Of a stretch of 64,000 nt of DNA, positions 50,758 to 59,153 are shown piece by piece. Each line of letters opens with the position of its first letter. The first letter of the stretch is position 1. The stretch lies in assembly GCF_026340565.1 (NCBI RefSeq), contig NZ_JAPEPB010000001.1, positions 2,046,001 to 2,110,000 of the forward strand. The letters are read 5' to 3'. The position numbers were made by a program, and so were the translations under genes. This DNA is from Kitasatospora sp. NBC_01287. Lineage in GTDB: Bacteria > Actinomycetota > Actinomycetes > Streptomycetales > Streptomycetaceae. Under the pieces are notes generated by a model. That model had not been told where the DNA came from. It did not search any database and worked only from the letters and a program-made list of their open reading frames with translations.

Positions 50758-52228
50758 GGGCGAGCAGCTCGGCGACCGTCCGGGCCGCCACCAGGGCCTG
50801 GTCGTTGTTCAACCGGGGGTCGCAGAGGGTGCGGTAGGCCCGGCGCAGCCCCTCCTCGGTGGCGGGGCCGCCGTGGCCCAGGCACTCGGTCACGTGCTCG
50901 CCGGCGATCTCCAGGTGCACGCCGCCCGGCCAGTGGCCGGCCCGCAGCAGCACCTCGGCGAAGCCGGTGAGTTCGGCCAGGATGTCGCTCATCAGCCGGG
51001 TCTTGAGGCCCCCGGCCGCGGTGACGGTGTTGCCGTGCATCGGATCGCAGACCCAGGCCACCTGGTGCCCCGCCGCCTCGACCGCCCGGACCAGCGCCGG
51101 CAGCCGGTCGCGGACCAGGCCCGCGCCGAACCGGGTGATCAGGGTGAGCCGGCCCGGACGGCGGTGCGGGTCGAGCCGGTGGCAGAGCGCGACCAGGTCG
51201 GCCGGGCTGGTGCCCGGGCCGATCTTGCAGGCCACCGGGTTGGCGACCTGGGCCAGGAAGGCCAGGTGCGCGCCGTCCGGTCGCCGGGTGCGCTCGCCGA
51301 TCCAGGGCAGGTGGGTGGAGAGCAGGTAGTGCTCGCCGGTGTGGGCGTCGCGCCGGACCAGGGCCTGCTCGTAGTCCAGCACCAGTGCCTCGTGGCTGGT
51401 CCAGAGCCCGGTGCGGCGCCAACCGCCGTCCCGCCGCACGGTCTGCCCGTAGCCCTTGAGCACCGAGCGGAGCGTGCCGTCGAAGGCGGTGGTCGGCACG
51501 CCCAGGTCGCCGATCGCGCCGTCCGGCTCGTGCCAGGTGCGCGGGAGCAGCGCGGAGGCCGTCTCGTGGGCGATCAGGTGCAGTTCGTTCAGCACCGCGC
51601 GGGCCGTGCGGTAGGCCGTCAGCATCCGGCGCGGATCCGGGATCCGGGCCAGCGGGTCGGCCGCGTGGCCGTTGACCAGGTCACCGCGGTAGACCGGCAG
51701 CGCCCCGCCCTGGTGGCTCTCCTCCGGCTTGGAGCGGGGCTTGGCGTACTGGCCGGCGATCCGGCCGACCGTCAGGGTCGGCAACCCGGTCCGGCCGCTC
51801 AGCAGTTCGGCCATCTCACCGATGATCCGGTGCTTGCCGCGCACCGCTGCCAGGCCCGGCGCGCCGACCGGTTCGGCGCAGTCGCCGGCCTGGAGCAGGA
51901 AGGCGCGGCCGGCCGCGACGTGGGCGAGCGCCGAGCCCAGGCGGCGCACGTCGGCCGGCGCGGTCAGGGCCGGCTGCAGGGCCAACTGGTCCTGGACCCA
52001 GGCGGCCTGCGCCGGGTCGGGCCAGGGCGGCTGCTGGTCGGCGGGCAGGTTGCGCCAGTCGGTGGTGCTGACGGCGGGCAGGGCGGGCGCGGCCACGGCG
52101 GTGGCGGCGGTGGTAGCGGTGGCGGTGGCGGCGGTGGTAGCGGTGGCGGCGGTGATGGTGGCGGCGGCGGTGGCGGCGGCCTCGTGGCGGGGCTGCTGAC
52201 GGAGCATCAGTTCGGGCGGCGGGGTCAT
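50750..52228 (-). CDS. Class II 3-deoxy-7-phosphoheptulonate (DAHP) synthase
   Basis: 492 residues. The plant-type DAHP synthase motifs are present: LLQAGDCAEPVG, TVGRIAGQYAKPRS, GLWTSHEALVLDYEQ, PVACKIGPGTSPADL and WVCDPMHGNT. It condenses PEP and erythrose-4-phosphate, and a pathway copy boosts chorismate supply. The first ~50 residues include an Ala/Thr run encoded by a GGTGGC-type minisatellite (about 52093-52185), which is outside the fold. It starts inside the stop of a 49-codon ORF (ATGA overlap) and is the first enzyme gene of the operon. Confidence 0.93.
   Translation of the reverse strand: MTPPPELMLRQQPRHEAAATAAATITAATATTAATATATTAATAVAAPALPAVSTTDWRNLPADQQPPWPDPAQAAWVQDQLALQPALTAPADVRRLGSALAHVAAGRAFLLQAGDCAEPVGAPGLAAVRGKHRIIGEMAELLSGRTGLPTLTVGRIAGQYAKPRSKPEESHQGGALPVYRGDLVNGHAADPLARIPDPRRMLTAYRTARAVLNELHLIAHETASALLPRTWHEPDGAIGDLGVPTTAFDGTLRSVLKGYGQTVRRDGGWRRTGLWTSHEALVLDYEQALVRRDAHTGEHYLLSTHLPWIGERTRRPDGAHLAFLAQVANPVACKIGPGTSPADLVALCHRLDPHRRPGRLTLITRFGAGLVRDRLPALVRAVEAAGHQVAWVCDPMHGNTVTAAGGLKTRLMSDILAELTGFAEVLLRAGHWPGGVHLEIAGEHVTECLGHGGPATEEGLRRAYRTLCDPRLNNDQALVAARTVAELLARG
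52093..52185. repeat. GGTGGC-type minisatellite coding Ala/Thr in DAHP synthase
   Basis: A run of GGCGGTGGTAGCGGTGGC-type units, read on the minus strand, encodes alternating Ala and Thr residues before the catalytic domain. Confidence 0.75.
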
Positions 52229-52374
52229 CCGGCCACCTCGGCGCCGAGCCGCGGCTCGGGTCGGAGGGGGCGACTTCGATCGGGGCGGGTGCGCTGCTCG
52301 GCGGCGTCGGGCGGCGGGTCGGCCGTGGTGCGGCGACCGTCGGCCTGCGGAGTGCCGGGTGCCAGGTCAGTCAT
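52225..52374 (-). CDS. Small ORF (49 codons) overlapping DAHP synthase
   Basis: ATG 52374 opens a 49-codon frame (MTDLAPGTPQADGRRTTADP, then Pro/Arg/Glu-rich) whose TGA overlaps the DAHP synthase ATG by 4 bp. Such overlaps usually mean translational coupling, which supports this ORF being translated. The sequence has no known fold, no signal peptide and no run of regulatory codons such as Trp or Phe. Its own Shine-Dalgarno is weak. It could be a coupling leader or a small protein. Confidence 0.45.
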   Translation of the reverse strand: MTDLAPGTPQADGRRTTADPPPDAAEQRTRPDRSRPLRPEPRLGAEVAG

Positions 52375-52557
52375 GGTCCACCGTTTCGTCAGGGGCGGCG
52401 GCGCTCGCCGGACATGGCGGCGCCCGGTCTCGCGGAGCGGGCAGGGCGGCCAGGGCGGTGCCGGGAGCTGGACCGGGGCGCGGCCGGGCCGCGCCGGGCA
52501 CCGGAGACCGGCCCTCGGGATGACTCCCTGGGGCCGCTCCGGCCTGTCGGTGAATTT

Positions 52558-52587
52558 ATCTTTTCCGCGAGACACCTTGGCTGTCAA
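52558..52587 (-). promoter_or_regulatory. Candidate promoter of the DAHP synthase operon
   Basis: On the minus strand TTGACA (52587-52582) and AAAGAT (52563-52558) are 18 bp apart in an AT-rich island. Transcription from here would give a leader of about 175 nt before the small ORF. Confidence 0.5.
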
Positions 52588-52624
52588 GCAACCGGCCGGC
52601 GATCGAACGCCGCCCCTCGGCAGC

Positions 52625-52680
52625 GTTCAACTGCTGGTCCCCAGCGGTGTTCAACTGCCCGGCGCGGGGTGTTCGACTGC
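52625..52680. promoter_or_regulatory. Three direct repeats GTTC(A/G)ACTGC between divergent operons
   Basis: GTTCAACTGC occurs at 52625 and 52649 and GTTCGACTGC at 52671, spaced 24 and 22 bp, about two helical turns. They lie 50-105 bp before the AhpD-like gene and upstream of the DAHP synthase operon promoter. Spaced direct repeats of this kind are used by SARP-type activators. Confidence 0.5.
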
Positions 52681-52730
52681 CGGGCCCGGCGGGCTGGGCC
52701 ACCGACCGTGAGTGTGCCTAGCATCGCTGC

Positions 52731-53216
52731 ATGACCACCACCAACGGCGGCTCGGCCCGCCTGAATCTCCGTCAACTCTCGTCCGACACCTACGCGGCGA
52801 TGGGCAAGCTCGCCGGCACCGCGGCCGCCGCCGCAGAGCGGGCCGGCCTGGAGAAGCCGCTGCTCGAACTGGTCCGGATCCGCGCCTCGCAGATCAACGG
52901 CTGCTCCTACTGCCTGGACATGCACGCCAAGGACGCCCGCCACGCCGGCGAGACCGAGCAGCGGATCTACGCCCTCAGTGCCTGGCAGGAGACCCCGTTC
53001 TACTCCGAGCGCGAGCGCGCGGCCCTGGAGCTGACCGAGGCCATCACCCTGATCCACGACGGCCGGGTGCCGGACGAGGTCTACGAGCCGGCGGCCAAGG
53101 TCTTCGGCGAGGAGCAGCTCGCCCAGCTGATCTGGGTGATCATCGTCATCAACGCCTACAACCGGGTCGCGATCACGCCGCGGCTGACCCCCGGCGGCTA
53201 CACGCCCGGCGCCTGA
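52731..53216 (+). CDS. Carboxymuconolactone decarboxylase/AhpD-like protein
   Basis: 161 residues. The AhpD core is RIRASQINGCSYCLDMHAKD with the CxxC pair and nearby His, followed by HAGETEQRIYALSAWQETPF. Members reduce peroxides or act as decarboxylases; the CxxC favours the peroxidase-like group. It opens the plus-strand operon with the chorismate-lyase-like gene and hydroxylase 2 and could protect against peroxide leaked by the flavin hydroxylases, which is an inference. Confidence 0.85.
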   Translation: MTTTNGGSARLNLRQLSSDTYAAMGKLAGTAAAAAERAGLEKPLLELVRIRASQINGCSYCLDMHAKDARHAGETEQRIYALSAWQETPFYSERERAALELTEAITLIHDGRVPDEVYEPAAKVFGEEQLAQLIWVIIVINAYNRVAITPRLTPGGYTPGA

Positions 53217-53344
53217 CGGGTCTGCGATCCACCGGCCGCGGTGGCGGTCCGTGCCGCTGCCGCCTGCCCGGCCTCGCTCGACCCACACGCCACCACGCGC
53301 CCCGCCCACCGCCCACCGCCCACCGCCGATCGGAGTGACCTGCC

Positions 53345-53881
53345 TTGACGACCACCACCGCGTCCGGGATACCGGCGGACGCGTTCGCCGACCCGTTCAC
53401 CCGGCGGCTGCTGCACCACCGAGGCTCCACCACCGCGCAGTTGGAGCAGTGGCTGGGCTGCCGCCTGCGGCTGCGGGTGGTCGACCAGCGGCTGACCCCG
53501 CTGTCGCCGCCCGGCGACCCACTGGCCGCCGCCGAGGCCTGTCTGGTGCGGCGCACCGAGCTGCTGACGGGCAACGGGCTGGTCGTCTCGCGCAACCTGG
53601 TCATCGGCCAACTGCCGCAGCAGCAGGAGCTGGTGGAGGTGGTCACCGCGCTGACCGTGCCGCTGGGCCGCGCGGTGGCCGAGCGGGGGATCGCCCAGCG
53701 CCGCACCGCGCTCGGGGTCTCGCTCGGCGCCTGGCGCGAGCCGCTGGGCAACGAGGTCCCGGCGGTGCGGCGGCGCTACCTGCTGCGGCTGGCGACGGCG
53801 GCACCGCTCTACGTGGTGGAGCTGTTCAACCCCGCCGTGGTCCCGCCCCGGCAGGGCGCGCTGTGGGCGGTGGCGGCATGA
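53345..53881 (+). CDS. Chorismate pyruvate-lyase-like protein (4-hydroxybenzoate forming)
   Basis: 178 residues from TTG, with GGAG 9 nt upstream. The UbiC-like fold is suggested by RGSTTAQLEQWLGCRLRLRV and GLVVSRNLVIGQLPQQ. PLGRAVAERGIAQRRTALGV and YVVELFNPAVVP (the Glu) fit the same fold. Chorismate lyases release pyruvate from chorismate to give 4-hydroxybenzoate. The stop overlaps the hydroxylase 2 ATG by 4 bp, which is strong context for hydroxylase 2 acting on its product. The family is divergent, so I give moderate confidence. Confidence 0.7.
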   Translation: MTTTTASGIPADAFADPFTRRLLHHRGSTTAQLEQWLGCRLRLRVVDQRLTPLSPPGDPLAAAEACLVRRTELLTGNGLVVSRNLVIGQLPQQQELVEVVTALTVPLGRAVAERGIAQRRTALGVSLGAWREPLGNEVPAVRRRYLLRLATAAPLYVVELFNPAVVPPRQGALWAVAA

Positions 53882-55032
53882 GCGCCACCGTCACCGTGGT
53901 CGGGGCCGGGCCGGTGGGGCTGAGTGCCGCGCTGGCCGCGCACGCGCTCGGCGAGCGGGTCACGCTGCTGGAGGCGCAGCCGCGGGAGGCCACCGCCCGC
54001 CCGGGCAGCCGGGCGATCTTCGTGCACCGGGCCACCCTGGAGCGGCTGGAGCGGGTCAGCCCCGGCCTCGGCGAGCGGATCGCGGAGCGCGGGCTGGTCT
54101 GGCGCGCCAAGCGCACCCGCTGGGCCGGGCGCGAGGTGTACGCGCGCGAGTACCGCCCGGCGCCCGGCCCGCCGCCGTTCACCAGCCTGCCGCAGACCGT
54201 GGTGGAGGACCTGCTCAGGTCGGCCTGCGACGCCGCCGGGATCACCGCGCACCGGGGCGATCCGGTCGCGGAGGTGCTGCCCGGGGCGGCCGGGGTGGAG
54301 GTGCGCGCGGCCTCGGGCGCCGTCCACCTGGCCGACCACGTGATCGCGGCCGACGGACCGCGCTCCACCGTGCGGGAGCGGCTCGGGATCGCGCTGAGCG
54401 GCACCGGCTCGGCGACCGGCTTCGTCGTCGTCGACGTCGCGGCGGACATCGAACCGGCGGACGCGGTGAGGGAGTTCCACTACCGCCACCCGGCCGTCGG
54501 GGGACGCAACGTGCTGCTGGTGCCGTTCCGGGGCGGCTGGCGCGTGGATGTGCAGGCCCGGCCCGGCGAGGACGCGGGGCAGTTGCTGGCGAGCGCCGCC
54601 GACTGGCTGCCCGGCGTGCTGCCGGCGTCGGCCGGGGTGCCGCGGGTCACCTGGTCCTCGGTCTACCGGTTCCAGCAGCGCCTGGCCGACGCGTTCACCG
54701 ATGACTCGGGCCGGGTGCTGCTGGCCGGGGAGGCCGCCCACCTGCTGCCGCCGTTCGGCGCGCGCGGGATGAACTCCGGTATCGCGGACGCGGTCGCGGC
54801 GGCGCGGGCGATCGGGCAGGGCACCGTCCCGGCGTACGCCGAGGCCCGCCGGGCCGCCGCCCAGCGCAACATCCACGCCGCCGGGGCCGCCCTCGACCAC
54901 CTGCTCGCGGCACGCCCCGGCCAGCGCCTGGGCCAGTGGGCCGCCGCGGCGGCCGCCACCCGCTGGCCGCGGGCCGGCCGCTGGCTGGACAGCGCGCCGT
55001 ACGGGCCGCGGCTGCGCACCGTCGAGTACTGA
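53878..55032 (+). CDS. FAD-dependent aromatic monooxygenase (class A) 2
   Basis: 384 residues. FAD motifs are VTVVGAGPVGLSAALAAHAL, VIAADGPRSTVRERLG and VLLAGEAAHLLPPFGARGMN. It is a close paralogue of hydroxylase 1 but lacks the Ala/Thr N-terminal extension. Translational coupling to the chorismate-lyase-like gene suggests 4-hydroxybenzoate, free or activated, as substrate. The C-terminus ends SAPYGPRLRTVEY, and the stop lies in a 15-bp tandem repeat. Confidence 0.88.
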   Translation: MSATVTVVGAGPVGLSAALAAHALGERVTLLEAQPREATARPGSRAIFVHRATLERLERVSPGLGERIAERGLVWRAKRTRWAGREVYAREYRPAPGPPPFTSLPQTVVEDLLRSACDAAGITAHRGDPVAEVLPGAAGVEVRAASGAVHLADHVIAADGPRSTVRERLGIALSGTGSATGFVVVDVAADIEPADAVREFHYRHPAVGGRNVLLVPFRGGWRVDVQARPGEDAGQLLASAADWLPGVLPASAGVPRVTWSSVYRFQQRLADAFTDDSGRVLLAGEAAHLLPPFGARGMNSGIADAVAAARAIGQGTVPAYAEARRAAAQRNIHAAGAALDHLLAARPGQRLGQWAAAAAATRWPRAGRWLDSAPYGPRLRTVEY

Positions 55033-55086
55033 GCCGACACGTACTGAGTCGACACCTACTGAGCCGACACCTACTGAGCCGACACG
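55027..55086. repeat. 15-bp tandem repeat, four copies, across the hydroxylase 2 stop
   Basis: TACTGAGCCGACACG and close variants start at 55027, 55042, 55057 and 55072. The TGA in the first copy is the stop codon, and each copy repeats the TGA in frame. Confidence 0.92.
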
Positions 55087-55122
55087 TACCGATCCGGCAA
55101 GCAGGTAGTGAGCCGGGCAACG

Positions 55123-55169
55123 CGAAGGTCCCTCGGCGCACCCTTGAAGGGTGTGCCGGGGGACCTTCG
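55123..55169. terminator. Strong bidirectional terminator
   Basis: Arms 55123-55145 and 55147-55169 (starting CGAAGGTCCC and ending GGGACCTTCG) pair over about 22 bp with two wobble positions. They separate the convergent hydroxylase 2 and isocitrate dehydrogenase genes. Confidence 0.88.
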
Positions 55170-55212
55170 ACGTTCGACCGTTGACGACCGGTCAGCAGCT
55201 GCCGACGCGGCG

Positions 55213-57444
<2,232 letters not shown>

Positions 57445-57458
57445 TCACGGCTACAACG

Positions 57459-57472
57459 TCTTGATATCAAGA
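57459..57472. promoter_or_regulatory. Perfect 14-bp palindrome upstream of isocitrate dehydrogenase
   Basis: TCTTGATATCAAGA is a perfect palindrome 27-40 bp upstream of the icd start. From memory it resembles the site of the MarR-family regulator TamR, which controls TCA genes including idh in S. coelicolor. Confidence 0.65.
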
Positions 57473-57569
57473 TATCCCGTGATCGACCCTGACCGATACC
57501 AACCCCCGCCTCGAACCGCCGGGAGCCGCCGGGCGTCAGCGTGTCGCTCCGCCCGGCGGACGGGCGGGC

Positions 57570-57944
57570 TCAGCTCTCGATCCGCCGCAGCAGCGCGGGC
57601 AGCGCGGCGGCGGCCGGGTCGGACCCGTCGGCCTCGATGGCCGCCAGCCCGGTGGCGAGCAGGGCGGCCAGGTGACCGCCGTTCTCCCGTAGGAAGGCTT
57701 CGGTGCCCTCGTGGAACGCCTCGCGCAGCGCGCTCGCGGTCAGCAGGCCGGTGCCGGTGGCGGCGGTCGCCAGGCGGCGGGCCAGCGTGCGTTCCAGCGC
57801 GCTGGGCGTCCAGCCGCCCGCGGCCAGCGCCGCGCCGAGCCCGGCGATGCCCGCCGCCGGCGCGGCGGGCGGGGACGCGGGCGCGGCGGAGGCAGGGGCG
57901 GGGGCGGTAGGAGCGGAGGCGGGCAGGGTGATCCGGTTACTCAT
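57570..57944 (-). CDS. Small Ala-rich protein of unknown function
   Basis: 124 residues. A low-complexity Ala/Pro N-terminus (~33 residues) is followed by a helical segment (WTPSALERTLARRLATAATG, TGLLTASALREAFHEGTEAF). There is no Ser attachment motif of a carrier protein, no Cys and no signal peptide. Its start overlaps the OYE-type gene's stop by 8 bp, so it is co-translated as the last gene of the second cluster operon. I do not recognise it. Confidence 0.6.
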   Translation of the reverse strand: MSNRITLPASAPTAPAPASAAPASPPAAPAAGIAGLGAALAAGGWTPSALERTLARRLATAATGTGLLTASALREAFHEGTEAFLRENGGHLAALLATGLAAIEADGSDPAAAALPALLRRIES

Positions 57945-59052
57945 GATCGGTGCTGTCCTTCGGTGCGAGATGGGTGCTGCCCACCGGGAGGTGGGTGTAG
58001 CCGGTGGCCCCGCCCGTGTGGAAGGTCTCCGGGTCGGGGGCGGCGAGCCGGCGGCCCTGGCGGATCCGCTCGGGCAGGTCGGGGTTGGCGGCGAAGAGGC
58101 GGGCGAAGCTGACCGCGTCGGCCTCGCCCGTGCGCAGCCGGACGGTCGCGGTCGCGGGGTCGGTCGGCTCGCCGCCGGTGAACGGGCTGACGATCAGCGG
58201 GCCGGACCAGCGCTCCCGCAGCAGCCTGGTGAGCTTGGGGTCCGGGCCCTCGACCACGTGCAGGTAGGCGTGCCGGGTGCCGCGCAGCGACTCGGCCAGC
58301 AGCCCGTAGGTGTGGGCCGGGTCCAGCTCCAGCAGGTCGTTGGCACCGGAGCCGGGCGACAGCCGCAGCCCGACCCGGTCGGCGCCGACCACCGCGGCCG
58401 CCGCGCGCACGGCCGCCAGGGCGAACCTGATCCGGTTCTCGGCCGACCCGCCGTAGGAGTCCAGGCGCTGGTTGGCGTTGTCGGAGAGGAACTGGTGGAC
58501 CAGGTAGCCGTTGGCGCCCTGGATCTCGACCCCGTCGAAGCCGGCCCGGAGCGCCGACTCGGCGGCGGCCGCGTAGTCGTCCAGCGTCTCGGCGATGTCG
58601 GCCCGGGTCAGCACGCGCGGCGTGACGGTGGGCACCAGGCGGGTCGGCGTGGTCCGGGCATCGCTCTGCGCCCGGACCGCCGAGGGACCCACCGGTCGCA
58701 CGCCGGACGGCAGCAGGTCGGGGTGCGCGATCCGGCCGTGGTGGGCGAGCTGGGCCACGATCAGCCCGCCCGCCCGGTGCACGGCCGCGGTGACCCTGGA
58801 CCAGCCCACGAGCTGCGCGGCGCTGTGCAGACCCGGTTGACCCACCGGGCCCGCACCGACGGCGCTGATCCGGGCGCCTTCGGTGATGATCAGACCGGCC
58901 GAGGCGCGCTGGGCGTAGTACTGGGCCATCAGGGCGGTGGGCACGCCCTCGGCGTCGGCCCGGTTGCGGGTCATGGGGGCCATCACCACGCGGTTGGACA
59001 GGGCCAGCGCACCGGCGGCCAGCGGGCTGTGCAGGGTGGGCGCGGGGTTCAC
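57937..59052 (-). CDS. Old Yellow Enzyme-type NADH:flavin oxidoreductase
   Basis: 371 residues from GTG 59052, with GGAGAG upstream. The FMN barrel is marked by LSNRVVMAPMTRNRADAEGV, AQLAHHGRIAHPDLLPSGVR (His pair), GFDGVEIQGANGYLVHQFLS, RLDSYGGSAENR and SFARLFAANPDLPERI. This is the classical OYE group, like xenobiotic and N-ethylmaleimide reductases, that reduces activated C=C bonds, nitro groups and sometimes azo or nitroso groups. It lies between the FAD/NAD(P) protein and the small unknown protein. Confidence 0.92.
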   Translation of the reverse strand: MNPAPTLHSPLAAGALALSNRVVMAPMTRNRADAEGVPTALMAQYYAQRASAGLIITEGARISAVGAGPVGQPGLHSAAQLVGWSRVTAAVHRAGGLIVAQLAHHGRIAHPDLLPSGVRPVGPSAVRAQSDARTTPTRLVPTVTPRVLTRADIAETLDDYAAAAESALRAGFDGVEIQGANGYLVHQFLSDNANQRLDSYGGSAENRIRFALAAVRAAAAVVGADRVGLRLSPGSGANDLLELDPAHTYGLLAESLRGTRHAYLHVVEGPDPKLTRLLRERWSGPLIVSPFTGGEPTDPATATVRLRTGEADAVSFARLFAANPDLPERIRQGRRLAAPDPETFHTGGATGYTHLPVGSTHLAPKDSTDHE

Positions 59053-59153
59053 GGGCTCTCCGGGCTGGGCTGGGGAGGGGGTTGGGGTGGGGATGGGGCG
59101 GGGGCGGGGGCGGAGCGGGTGGGGCGGGGTCGGGCGCGGCCGCCGGGGCACCG

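Noticed and set aside
57570..57944. Acyl carrier protein in the cluster
   Set aside because: The size fits, but there is no conserved Ser in a D-S-L-type motif.
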